A stretch of 64,000 nt of DNA, taken from contig NZ_JAHXZM010000005.1 in assembly GCF_019429535.1 (NCBI RefSeq), positions 233,081-297,080 on the forward strand. The letters run 5' to 3'. The position numbers were made by a program, and so were the translations under genes. This document shows, one piece after another, positions 25,780-34,564 of the stretch. The notes beneath the pieces are model-generated. The model searched no databases. It was given only the letters and a program-made list of their open reading frames with translations, and was not told where the DNA came from. Numbering within the stretch: position 1 is the stretch's first letter; each line of letters begins with the position of its first letter. The DNA is from Sphingomonas citricola (GTDB taxonomy: Bacteria > Pseudomonadota > Alphaproteobacteria > Sphingomonadales > Sphingomonadaceae).

Positions 25780-27369
25780 ATGAACGAGGCAGCGGTTACC
25801 CGCTTCGACCTGAACGGACGGCTCGCTCGTCTGGCATTGTATCGCTGGTGGCGTCGCACGATCGTCGGACGGGTCGATCATGAGGCCGTCGTTTCACGCA
25901 TCGTCGAGGAAAGCGGCTGGTCGCCCCGCTTCGCCTTCATGACGATGATGTCGGCCGGTATCGCGGTACTGGGTCTGCTCCTCTCGTCACCAGCCGTGGT
26001 CATCGGAGCTATGCTGATTTCCCCGCTGATGAACCCGATCCTCGGCTTTGGCTTCAGTTTGGCGCTGTTCGACTTTCGCGAATTGCGCCGGTCGTTGAAG
26101 GCACTGGCGATCGGATCGACTGCCGCTGTCGCCTTCACCGCGTTGATCGTGCTCGTCTCCCCGCTGCAGGCGCCGACCGCGGAGATCGTCGCGCGGACAC
26201 GACCCAATCTATTCGACCTCGCCGTCGCATTGTTCGCCGCGCTTGCCGGCAGCTTCGCGATCATTCGCGGGCGGGGCGAGACGATCGTCGGCGTCGCCAT
26301 CGCCACCGCGTTGATGCCGCCGCTCGCCGTCGTCGGCTACGGCATCGCGACACGAAACATGCCGGTAGGCGCGGGCGCGTTCGCGTTGTTCGTCACCAAT
26401 TTCATCACGATCGCGCTGTCGGCCACGCTGATGGCGCGCTTCTACGGTTTCGGCCACCATCTCTCACGTCGGCAGAGCTGGACACAGACGATACTGCTCA
26501 CCCTCGTCTTCGTCGTCATGGCTGTCCCGCTGGCAATCTCGTTGAACCGGATCGGGCGCGAGGCAGTAGCGGTGTCGCAGACGCGAACCCTGCTGAGCGA
26601 ACGGTTCGGCACAGAAGCGCGCGTGACGCAACTCGACCTCGATTTCGCTGTAAAGCCGCTGATCGTGCGTGCGGTGGTCATCGCGCCGCGCGGCGCCATG
26701 CAGAAGACGCTAGCCCTGCAAGAGGCGCTGGCGGACCGGCTCGGCCGTCCGATCAGACTCGACCTCGACCAGATTCTGCTCGAGCCGGGCGCCGGCGCGC
26801 TGGAGGCGCAACGCGAGGAACTACGACAGGCAGGCGATTTCGCGAAGCAGGAGGCCGAGCGAAGCGCATCGCTCGCCCGAATGGTCTCGCTCATTACCGG
26901 GGTGGCGGCGGATGACGTGACGGTCGATCGCGATCATCACCGCATCATCGCGTCGGCGAACGCTTTGCCCGGCGCCAGCCTGGGCACTTACCGGGTGCTG
27001 GAAGCGCGGGCGGCCGCGGAGGATACGGGCTGGTCGATAATGGTCGTGCCGCCGCAGTCGCCGCTGCCGCAGATTGCATTCGCTGACAATGTCGACACCC
27101 TGGATGCGGCCGCCCGCACCGCCGTCGCGACATCGATCTGGGCGGCGAAGCGCTGGAACATGCCGGCGCTCGGCGTGCCCGGCCTTCCGACCGGCGCTCC
27201 GCCTGCCCGCCCCAATCTCGCGCAACGTCGCGCACTAGCGATCGCGGCCGCGTTGCAAACTCAAGGCATCCGGGCTGTGGCTACGCCCCCCGCCGGTCAG
27301 CGTTTTGGGCTTGCTCCCGCCAGTGGTTTGAATGGCGCAGCCGTCTCAGTCGGGCAGATCGATCGATGA
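25780..27369 (+). CDS. DUF389 membrane protein
   Basis: 529 residues from the ATG after CAGGGAGTGAC; the frame extends upstream into the nhaA remnant in another frame and is not used. After a basic N-terminus, residues about 50-260 hold the DUF389 domain with six or so membrane segments, including SPAVVIGAMLISPLMNPILG and GRGETIVGVAIATALMPPLA, characteristic of the family. A long soluble C-terminus (about 270-529), Ala-rich and helical, follows. Function of the family is unknown. The stop overlaps the next start (ATGA). Confidence 0.85.
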   Translation: MNEAAVTRFDLNGRLARLALYRWWRRTIVGRVDHEAVVSRIVEESGWSPRFAFMTMMSAGIAVLGLLLSSPAVVIGAMLISPLMNPILGFGFSLALFDFRELRRSLKALAIGSTAAVAFTALIVLVSPLQAPTAEIVARTRPNLFDLAVALFAALAGSFAIIRGRGETIVGVAIATALMPPLAVVGYGIATRNMPVGAGAFALFVTNFITIALSATLMARFYGFGHHLSRRQSWTQTILLTLVFVVMAVPLAISLNRIGREAVAVSQTRTLLSERFGTEARVTQLDLDFAVKPLIVRAVVIAPRGAMQKTLALQEALADRLGRPIRLDLDQILLEPGAGALEAQREELRQAGDFAKQEAERSASLARMVSLITGVAADDVTVDRDHHRIIASANALPGASLGTYRVLEARAAAEDTGWSIMVVPPQSPLPQIAFADNVDTLDAAARTAVATSIWAAKRWNMPALGVPGLPTGAPPARPNLAQRRALAIAAALQTQGIRAVATPPAGQRFGLAPASGLNGAAVSVGQIDR

Positions 27370-28772
27370 GGGCACGGCTAGTCAGGTTCGCGAACGAACT
27401 CGGCGAGAGTTATTGGTTCGTGCCGACGGTTATGGCGATCGCCGCGCTGCTGCTGGCTGGGGCAATGGTGTGGCTCGACAGCCATCATATGGCGACATGG
27501 ATGGACCGGCTGCCGTGGCTTTATGCTGCGCGGCCATCCGGGGCACGCAGCCTGCTGTCGTCGATTGGCGGATCGATGATCGGGGTGGCGGGTACGACTT
27601 TCTCGGTAACGATTGCCGCAGTCGTCTACGCCTCGGGTCAGTATGGCCCCCGGCTCCTGAGCAATTTCATGTCGGATCGCGGCAATCAGGTGACGCTCGG
27701 CACCTTTATCGCGACTTTCCTCTACTCACTCGTCGTCCTGCGCACGATCCGCTCCCCGGACGACGCGGCGGGCGAAGCGGCGTTCGTGCCGCAATTGGCG
27801 GTGCTGGTCGGACTGCTGCTCGTGCTCTGCTCGATTGCAGTGCTGATCTATTTTATCCATCACGTGCCGAGCCGCATCCACATCAACAGCGTGATCGAGC
27901 GAATCGGCAACCGCTTGCTACGCGAGATCGAACACCGCTTTCCCGACTCGATCGGACACCCTTCCCGACAAGCGAAGGAGCGCCCTGGCATCCCGGCTGC
28001 GTTTACCAGCGCTGCAACGCCGACCATGCTTCACCAGCGCAAGTGTATTCCTGCCAGCGAAACCGGTTATGTCCAACTGATCGACGCGGACGCGCTGCTG
28101 GAGATTACCAGCGAGCGCGACTTGATCATCCGCCTGCAATATCAGCCGGGCGACTTCGTCCATCGCGGCAGCACATTGATCGAGGCCTGGCCCGCCGAAC
28201 GAGTGGATGATGACACCATCGAGGCTTTGCGGGATACCTTCGCGGCGGGATCGCGCCGCACCGCGTTGCAGGACTTGCGCTTCCTTATCGACGAACTGGT
28301 CGAGATCGCCGCCCGCGCCTTGTCGCCGGGGGTCAATGATCCATTTACCGCAAATTCGTGTCTCGACTGGCTGGGTGCCGCTTTGGCCGATCTCGGCGGG
28401 CGCGACCTGCCCGAGCGACTGCGCGTCGATAACGGTGGGAAGCCCCGCGTCATCACGCATCCCGTCACGTTCGCGGGCTTCGTCGACCGGGCGTTCGGAG
28501 CACTCGCGCAATATGCGTCCGCGGACATGATCGCGGGTCAGCGCTTTCTCGCGGTCGTGGGGGACGTCGCGCTCGGCTGCGATGCGCCCGATCGGCTGGA
28601 AAAGCTGGCAAGCCTGACCCGACAATTCCGCGACCTAGCCGACGAGGCGCTGACGGGCGTAAATCACGACGTCGTGCTGCGCCACGCCGACGAGATGCTG
28701 CACGCACTCGCCGCATCCGACCACAAACGCCTGCTGCGCGATCGGCAGGCCTGTTTGGGAGAAACCGCATGA
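27366..28772 (+). CDS. DUF2254 membrane protein
   Basis: 468 residues. Four membrane segments in the first 170 residues, including a conserved-looking AGTTFSVTIAAVVYASGQYG and PRLLSNFMSDRGNQVTLGTF, then a soluble domain with LFAGSRRTALQDL-type segments and DPFTANSCLDWL (LSPGVNDPFTA), a signature of DUF2254. Function unknown. The start overlaps the DUF389 gene and the stop overlaps the permease gene, each by 4 bases, so the three form one operon. Confidence 0.87.
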   Translation: MRARLVRFANELGESYWFVPTVMAIAALLLAGAMVWLDSHHMATWMDRLPWLYAARPSGARSLLSSIGGSMIGVAGTTFSVTIAAVVYASGQYGPRLLSNFMSDRGNQVTLGTFIATFLYSLVVLRTIRSPDDAAGEAAFVPQLAVLVGLLLVLCSIAVLIYFIHHVPSRIHINSVIERIGNRLLREIEHRFPDSIGHPSRQAKERPGIPAAFTSAATPTMLHQRKCIPASETGYVQLIDADALLEITSERDLIIRLQYQPGDFVHRGSTLIEAWPAERVDDDTIEALRDTFAAGSRRTALQDLRFLIDELVEIAARALSPGVNDPFTANSCLDWLGAALADLGGRDLPERLRVDNGGKPRVITHPVTFAGFVDRAFGALAQYASADMIAGQRFLAVVGDVALGCDAPDRLEKLASLTRQFRDLADEALTGVNHDVVLRHADEMLHALAASDHKRLLRDRQACLGETA

Positions 28773-29977
28773 TCGTCGCCATCGCCCTTCTTGTCGCGCT
28801 GATCGTGACGCTGTTGCTGACGTTCGGCCGTTTCGCACGCAGCAATGGGTGGCGTGCCACGATGACGCCGCTCGCCTCGATCATCGGATCGGGCTTTCTG
28901 ATCTGTGGGCCGCTGCTCGCGCGCGAATTCGGGAGTGCCGCCTTGCTCGCGATGGCGGCGCTGCTTGCCATCGCCTATGCCGCTGGCTGGGTGATCCGGT
29001 TCAACATCGTCCATGTCGAGAACCACCTGGCCCACGCCTCCTTCAACGATCCGATCGCGTGGACCGCGCGGATCACGCAAGGTGTCCTCGCACTCGCCTA
29101 TGCCGTGTCGGTTGCTTATTATCTGAAGCTGCTCGCCGAATTCTCGCTCAAACCAGTCGCGCTCGATCCGGCATGGCAGCCCGTGGCAGCGAACGTCATG
29201 GTGACCGTCATCATCGGTCTGATGACGCTGCTCGCGCTCGGGGGCAGCCTGCGTAAGGTCGAGCATCTCGCGCACGGCACCGTGTCGATCAAGATCGGGA
29301 TCATCGCGGGGCTGCTCGTCGCGCTTGCGATCGCCTGGGCCACGAACGGCATGGCCGATCCGCTGCCACCTGCACGGCTGTCGTGGGCGAGCATCCCGAT
29401 GTTGCTCGGGCTCATCATCACAGTGCAAGGCTTCGAGACGTCGCGCTACCTTGGGCACGATTATGCTGCTGATCTTCGCATCAAGACGATGCGGCACGCG
29501 CAATGGATCGCCTCGGCGATCTATCTGGCGTTCATCGCGCTGCTCACGCCGTTCCTGTCGCGCGCTGCGGCCACCGAAGGGGTGGCCGGCATCCTTGACA
29601 TCATGGAATTGATCGCCCCGGCGCTCGGCATGTTTGTGCTGGCAGGGGCAGTGTCGAGCCAGCTGAGCGCAGCGGTGGCGGATTCGATTGGGTCGGGTGG
29701 CCTGGTCAACGAGGTGTCGCGACGGAAAATCGGCGTACCCGTCGCCTTCACGCTTGCCGGGGCGCTCGCCGTCCTGGTCGTATGGCTGACGGATCCGTTC
29801 GAGGTCGTCGCACTGTCATCGCGGGCCTTCGCGCTGTTCTACGCGATGCAATGCGCCCTCGCCTTCCTTGTGTCGATCAAACATGGGTCGGGGACGGTGG
29901 GGCACCGAGTTGGTTTTGTCGTGATCGGCTTAATCTGCCTCGTTGCGGTGTTCGTCGGCGCCCCAGCGGAGGGTTGA
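28769..29977 (+). CDS. Multi-spanning permease, APC-superfamily-like
   Basis: 402 residues with about ten to eleven hydrophobic segments and short loops. Features such as ASIIGSGFLICGPLLAREFG at the first segments, GFETSRYLGHDY in the middle and AGAVSSQLSAAVADSIGSGG resemble amino-acid/cation permeases of the APC type, but no subfamily is clear. Located in the cytoplasmic membrane. It is coupled to the DUF2254 gene by a 4-base overlap, suggesting a joint membrane or osmotic/acid stress role with DUF389 and DUF2254. Confidence 0.65.
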   Translation: MIVAIALLVALIVTLLLTFGRFARSNGWRATMTPLASIIGSGFLICGPLLAREFGSAALLAMAALLAIAYAAGWVIRFNIVHVENHLAHASFNDPIAWTARITQGVLALAYAVSVAYYLKLLAEFSLKPVALDPAWQPVAANVMVTVIIGLMTLLALGGSLRKVEHLAHGTVSIKIGIIAGLLVALAIAWATNGMADPLPPARLSWASIPMLLGLIITVQGFETSRYLGHDYAADLRIKTMRHAQWIASAIYLAFIALLTPFLSRAAATEGVAGILDIMELIAPALGMFVLAGAVSSQLSAAVADSIGSGGLVNEVSRRKIGVPVAFTLAGALAVLVVWLTDPFEVVALSSRAFALFYAMQCALAFLVSIKHGSGTVGHRVGFVVIGLICLVAVFVGAPAEG

Positions 29978-30162
29978 TGCCTCAAATGAGGTTCCTCATC
30001 CCACAAGATTGATCGTGAGTATGCCCTCGGTCTTCCTTAGCAACCGCGCTGTTCAAACGGCGGTTCGTGATAAGTGGTGTTTTCGAAGGCGGATGTGATC
30101 CGATTGGCACCGTCGTATTTCGCCCGCCGAACAGGCGCCCTCTCCATCCATAGATTCAGGAC

Positions 30163-31059
30163 ATGTCGCCGGCGATGGGTGATTTTATCGACGAGCATCA
30201 GCCGGAGGCCATTACACGCTGGATTGGGCGTTTGTGGCGAACGGTGCGCAGTGGCGTCCGCGACGATTTCGGTATTGCAGCAAGCTCGATCGCCTTCGCC
30301 GCCTTTCTCGCGATCGTCCCGCTCGTTGGTCTGATTACAGCCGCCTATGGCTTCTTCGTGCCCGCGACGACGGTCGCACAAAACCTGCGGACGCTGACGA
30401 TGATCATGCCGGCGGACGCAAGGGAGATCGTTTCTAGGGGCTTGCACAACGCACTGGTGAACGATCGCGCCTCCGTCACGACGCTGCTCGTGTCGGTGGG
30501 CATCGCGCTGTTCAGCGCACGTCGTGCCGGGCGCTCACTGCTCCACGGCATCAACCTCGCCTACCGGATCGAGCGGGAGCGCCGCGGCCTTCGGCGGCTA
30601 CTTGTCTCAATTACGCTGGTCCTCGGTTGTGCGGCACTCGTACTGACCGCGCTCGTGTCACTGTCGGTGCTGGCCTTTCTGCAGAGCTATGTTCCTGACG
30701 GCTTGCCGGGGGGGCGCCTCGTCTCCGTCATCACGTTGTTCGGATCGTTGACACTCGGCGCAAGCGCAGGCCTGATCCTGATCTACCGCTACGCCCCCGC
30801 GTCAGAACATCCGATCGGATGGCGCGACGTTCTGCCGGGCACGGTCGCGGGCGTGACAATGTGGCTCGCTGCGACGATTCTATTCCGGTCCTATGTCGCA
30901 CACGTCGCGCGTTTCGACGACACCTACGGCTCGCTCGCGGCGGTTGTGGTGTTGATGTTGTGGCTGATGGTGTCGGCTTGGGCACTATTATTGGGTGCAC
31001 GTCTCAACGCCGAGGCGATGCACGATGCAGGCAGCAGAATCAAGGAAATCGACGAATGA
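30163..31059 (+). CDS. YihY/BrkB-family membrane protein
   Basis: 298 residues, six membrane segments. Family features seen: AASSIAFAAFLAIVPLVGLI near residue 45, the SARRAGRSLLHGINLAY region, RYAPASEHPIGWRDVLPG and AHVARFDDTYGSLAAVVVLM near the C-terminus. The molecular role of the family is unsettled. It starts 185 bases after the permease gene and is probably a separate transcript. Confidence 0.88.
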   Translation: MSPAMGDFIDEHQPEAITRWIGRLWRTVRSGVRDDFGIAASSIAFAAFLAIVPLVGLITAAYGFFVPATTVAQNLRTLTMIMPADAREIVSRGLHNALVNDRASVTTLLVSVGIALFSARRAGRSLLHGINLAYRIERERRGLRRLLVSITLVLGCAALVLTALVSLSVLAFLQSYVPDGLPGGRLVSVITLFGSLTLGASAGLILIYRYAPASEHPIGWRDVLPGTVAGVTMWLAATILFRSYVAHVARFDDTYGSLAAVVVLMLWLMVSAWALLLGARLNAEAMHDAGSRIKEIDE

Positions 31060-31078
31060 CGCGTGACTTGGTGCAAGA

Positions 31079-31192
31079 CTACTTTCGAAAATAAGCCCTG
31101 ACAACGAACGCGCTGACTGCTGCGCCTGGTAGCGCGTATGCCAAGGTCAGGCTGATCTCGTTCACCGCGACCATCGCTGCCGTATATTGGCC
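31079..31192 (-). pseudogene. Possible 3' remnant of an MFS transporter
   Basis: One frame reads GQYTAAMVAVNEISLTLAYA and then a hydrophobic Ala/Val-rich end and a stop. It resembles the last membrane helix of drug-type MFS transporters. Only about 37 codons are visible and an in-frame stop precedes them, so the call is tentative. The rest of 31060-31306 holds nothing I recognise. Confidence 0.3.
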
Positions 31193-31306
31193 CTAAAGCG
31201 CTAGCCCGGGCGCTGTCGAGCTCACCTCGATCACGGTTGTTATGACTTGTGGTAATCTTCATTGCCTACTTTAGCACGGTTCGCCTTTCGATCGGCACGT
31301 CGCCCA

Positions 31307-32155
31307 TCAACGCAGTTGCATGAAAACGGCGAGTGCGTTGCGCGTGCTGTCGGCGAAGCGGTCGTACACAAGGCGTGCAATGGCGGCGATTCCCGGCTGA
31401 CGATCACGCCCGCCCCGTGCGAAGATCGCAATGGCGACGCGGTGGCCATCGGGCATGGTTATAAATCCGACGTCGTTGGTCACGCCATCGAGCGTGCCGG
31501 TCTTGTCCTCCACCGTGGTGCCTGGCGGCAGCAGTGCTCGAATGCGACGAGTACCAGTCATGCAGCGGCGCATCAGACCGAACAAATACCCGCTACTGCG
31601 CGCCGTCAGTACCGTGGCGTCTTCCAACCTGCTCAGAAGGGCAACCATTGCGGTCGGTGTGGCAACATCCTTTACGTCGGCGAGATGGCCGCGTTCGCGG
31701 AGTAACTGGGCGATGGTACGGTCGACGCGAATACCGGCAAAGCCATGCGCGTTCAGCCACCCTTGAATCACCGCTGGTCCGCCAACGGCGGCGAGAAGTT
31801 GATCGGCAGCGTGATTGTCGCTGCGCACGATCATCAACTCCATCGCGTCGCTCGCCCGTCTTCCGCCGACCACGTCGTCGAGACTGCGGCGCCCCGCATC
31901 GACATCCGCTAGAAAAGCGGCGGCGATCGCGAGCTTTACGGTACTCGCCATCGCAAACGGCATGTCACCGTTCACCGCAACACTGGCCCCGTCGCGAAGG
32001 TCTAGCGCGGCGACGCCGTATTCCCCCGATCGGCCACTAACTAGATTTCGGAGCTCGTTCTCCAGCGCGCGAAGGTCCGACGAGCTGGCCATCGCCTGGG
32101 CTGGAAGGAGACTCACCGTCACGCACATGAAAGTTCTGAGAAACGGTATACGCAT
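31307..32155 (-). CDS. Class A beta-lactamase-like serine hydrolase
   Basis: 282 residues with a signal peptide ending near AMA-SSS, so periplasmic. The three class A active-site elements are present: S71-T-V-K74, S112-D-N114 and K218-T-G220. The omega loop is unusual: where R-x-E-P-E-L-N is expected the sequence reads DRTIAQLLRERG (145-156), so by my alignment Glu166 and Asn170 are absent. It could be a beta-lactamase-fold DD-peptidase or an acylating binder and not an efficient penicillinase. Single gene, minus strand, on the island between the tRNA repeats. Confidence 0.78.
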   Translation of the reverse strand: MRIPFLRTFMCVTVSLLPAQAMASSSDLRALENELRNLVSGRSGEYGVAALDLRDGASVAVNGDMPFAMASTVKLAIAAAFLADVDAGRRSLDDVVGGRRASDAMELMIVRSDNHAADQLLAAVGGPAVIQGWLNAHGFAGIRVDRTIAQLLRERGHLADVKDVATPTAMVALLSRLEDATVLTARSSGYLFGLMRRCMTGTRRIRALLPPGTTVEDKTGTLDGVTNDVGFITMPDGHRVAIAIFARGGRDRQPGIAAIARLVYDRFADSTRNALAVFMQLR

Positions 32156-32243
32156 GACAGCTCGGTTTATGATCTCGACTGAGGTTGGACGAAATTAGCG
32201 TATACATGCACATACAGCACCAACGCCGCGTATCATATATCAA

Positions 32244-32460
32244 GTGGCCGTCGCGCAGATCGAAATGCTAGCCGGTTTTGCCCGTCTGTTCGTCGATGCG
32301 CCGGAATTGCGCCAAGTCCTGGTCACAGACCAGCTAATCGGCTGCCTGTCCCGTCGTGGCTTTCTCACAGCGGAAGACAGCGAGAGCGAATGGTGTCGCC
32401 GTTAGGACCGATCAGACCCGCTCGCCATTCTCGACGTCGACCATTTCAAGCGGGTGGCCG
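32244..32460 (+). pseudogene. Remnant of a GGDEF (diguanylate cyclase) gene
   Basis: The frame gives QIEMLAGFARLFVDAPELRQ, LVTDQLIGCLSRRGFL, then an in-frame TAG at 32403, then DRSDPLAILDVDHFKRV. DxLTGxLNRRGF and LDVDHFKxVND are the opening motifs of GGDEF domains. The GGDEF motif itself and the 3' half are missing, and the 5' sensor part is also absent. Clearly dead; left behind by island insertion. Confidence 0.7.
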
Positions 32461-32617
32461 TTCGAACTCTGCGCCTGACCCGTCAACGTACGAGAGGAGC
32501 GAGCAGGGCAACCTGATCCGAATATGTACTGCTGAGTGACCTGAGTTTGGTTTGCGCCGAAAAGGAGATCGGTGCCACGAACCGGGCGATCCCCTGACCA
32601 TAGATAGATGGGCTCTC

Positions 32618-32841
32618 CGCAGATATGGCGCAGGTCGCTTTTCACGCGTTTCCCACGCCAAAGCGCTTTCACTAGGAAACGGCTGATCGGGCAGCACGGC
32701 ACGTTCTGGGTGATCAGTGGGTGAAGTAAGAAATCCATCCGCTGATTAAGGCCAAAGCGTTGCATTCGTTGCACTTTTTCAAACGCTACACAGGCCTTCG
32801 TAATGCGGGGGTCACAGGTTCGAGTCCTGTAAGCGGCACCA
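32618..32841 (+). repeat. 224-bp direct repeat, copy 2, ending in a tRNA-Thr 3' half
   Basis: Partner of 25085-25308; identical in the last 52 bases (32790-32841). The antisense of the tRNA part encodes the C-terminus of the recombinase remnant (WCRLQDSNL then stop). The two copies bound a segment of about 7.5 kb and mark tRNA-Thr 3'-end integration. Confidence 0.85.
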
Positions 32842-33722
32842 CTCCCGGTCAAAGATGGGCACCGTGCCCTCTTTGACGGAAAGTCCAACTGCAAGCCCAT
32901 TTTCCAGCGCCGACAATGGACCTGAGATGATGATCTCGCTCGGTCCAACCCTAACCTCTGCAACGAACATCCGCAGATAGGCCGAGCGTAAGCTGTTGTC
33001 CTCGCCGCGAAGCTTATCTCGCAGCATATCGCCGAAGCGGTCGACGGTTCGTTCGTCGATCTTCCGCTTACCCCTGGCTAACTGGGCCTCAAGAATGTCG
33101 ATGCGGCTGATCACACCCGCCAATGCCGTCCGGTTTATTGCCATCCGCTCAGCGAACGCCGGATCGCGCGGACTCATGGTGCCCTGCTCAATAAGGATCA
33201 GCAGATTTTTGGTGGCGCTTTCGAGCCGGGTTCGCTCGGCACGGGCGCGAGCCAGTTCTACCTCGCGTTCCTCCGTCCGCGCCTGTGACACGTCGAGCAC
33301 ACCCGCCAGCAGCTTGCGCAGCCTGTTGCGCTCGAGCAGTCGTTCTTCGATCGCGTCGAGCACGACGCCGTCGAGTATTTCGCGTCGGATGTTCGGGCAC
33401 GCGCATTTGCCGCCCTGGTTCACCTTGTTGTTGCAGGTGTAGTAGGCATAGCGACCGCCCTTGCCGGTGCGGATTGTCATGCCGCTGGCACAATCGGGCA
33501 TCCCGCAACGCGCGACTCCCGTCAGAAGCGTGGTGCCGGCTGCGACGTGAGGCGCTGTCCGTCTCGGATTGCGTGTCGCCCGGGTCGCTGCGACCCGCTC
33601 GAACTGATCTTGCGTGATGATCGCCGGGCAGGACACGGCGATCGCATCCTCGGCGTCCGGCGTGATGCCTTCATCGTCGGCGGTCCGATCGTGATAGACG
33701 CCGGTATAGCGCTCGTTGCCTA
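32812..33722 (-). pseudogene. Large serine recombinase, 3' part, cut by an insertion sequence
   Basis: The open frame enters from the IS edge as LGNERYTGVYHDRTADDEGI and continues through the recombinase domain (IITQDQFERVAATRATRNPR), a zinc beta-ribbon (CGMPDCASG, then YYTCNNKVNQGGKCACP) and a coiled-coil to the C-terminus. The N-terminal resolvase catalytic domain with the nucleophile Ser is missing, and it is not on the far side of the IS, so a deletion accompanied the insertion. The last nine codons lie in the tRNA-Thr repeat, a known layout for recombinases that insert at a tRNA 3' end. An internal ATG at 33636 exists but the product would lack catalysis. Confidence 0.88.
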
Positions 33723-33738
33723 GGGTCAGGACTCGTTA

Positions 33739-34128
33739 TCACAGCCAGAAGATGACGGTGGCAGCGAGGGCGACGGCAGAGAAGAAGGCGATGGGGCAGC
33801 GGTCGTAGCGGGTGGCGACGCGGCGCCAGTCCTTCAGGCGGCCGAACATGATCTCGATGCGGCTGCGGCGCCGATAGCGGCGCTTGTCGTACCGGACCGG
33901 CTCGTTACGCGACCTGCGGCCTGGGATGCAGGGCTGGATGCCTTTGGCCTGAAGGGCGTCCCTGAACCAGTCGGCGTCGTAGCCGCGGTCGCCGAGCAGC
34001 CACTGCGCCTTCGGCATGTCATCGAGCAGCGCTGCCGCGCCGGTGTAGTCGCTGACCGGGCCCGCGGTCATGAAGAAGCTCAAGGGGCGCCCGTTTGCAT
34101 CGGCGACGGCATGCAGCTTGGTGTTCAT
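33739..34128 (-). CDS. IS5-family transposase, frame B
   Basis: 129 residues carrying the rest of the DDE domain: LLGDRGYDADWFRDAL with the second Asp, and RRSRIEIMFGRLKDWRRVAT with the catalytic Glu. Made as a fusion with frame A by frameshifting; it has no ribosome binding site of its own. Confidence 0.85.
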   Translation of the reverse strand: MNTKLHAVADANGRPLSFFMTAGPVSDYTGAAALLDDMPKAQWLLGDRGYDADWFRDALQAKGIQPCIPGRRSRNEPVRYDKRRYRRRSRIEIMFGRLKDWRRVATRYDRCPIAFFSAVALAATVIFWL

Positions 34129-34148
34129 ACCGCCTTTGGTGCGGCCGA

Positions 34149-34496
34149 TCAGGCGGCCGAGATCCCCTTTTTAACCCGCAGGCTTGATGCCGTGCGGTGC
34201 GCCTTCAGGTAGGTTGCGTCGATCATGACCGTCTGCGGCTCGGCGCCAGCTGCAGCCAGACCTTCCATCATTCGCGTGAACACACCGGCCTCGCCCCAAC
34301 GTTTCCATCGATTATACAGCGTCTTGTGCGGGCCGTAGTCGCTGGGTGCATCTCGCCAGCGCAGCCCATTGCGGTTTACGAAGACGATGCCGCTCAGCAC
34401 CCGCCGGTCGTCCACCCTCGGCTTGCCGTGGCTCTTTGGAAAGAATGGCCGCAGCCGCTCGATCTGCTCATCCGTCAGCCAAAACAGGTCCCTCAT
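34149..34496 (-). CDS. IS5-family transposase, frame A
   Basis: 115 residues: DUF4096-type N-terminus (MRDLFWLTDEQIERLRPFFP) and the first catalytic Asp in VMIDATYLKAHRTA. The frame ends just after VKKGISAA. At GTTAAAAAGGGG (about 34162-34173) a -1 shift would give KGDLGRLIGRTKGGMNTKLH and join it to frame B, the programmed frameshift typical of this group. Confidence 0.85.
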   Translation of the reverse strand: MRDLFWLTDEQIERLRPFFPKSHGKPRVDDRRVLSGIVFVNRNGLRWRDAPSDYGPHKTLYNRWKRWGEAGVFTRMMEGLAAAGAEPQTVMIDATYLKAHRTASSLRVKKGISAA

Positions 34497-34564
34497 CCCG
34501 GTCTCCTTGCGGAGGCTGAATCAGATCGCGACGCTCACATCAATGGGTCCTGACCCTAGTTCAA

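Larger units (their letters stand above)
33723..34556 (-). mobile_element. IS5-family insertion sequence (IS427-like group)
   Basis: 834 bp. Inverted ends: GGGTCAGGACTCGTT at the left and, read inward from the right, GGGTCAGGACCCATT. The flanks are C-TA on the left and TA-G on the right, as expected for insertion into CTAG with a TA duplication. Two overlapping reading frames encode the transposase. The copy looks intact. It truncates the serine recombinase on its left; its right end touches the hydrolase gene. Confidence 0.88.
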
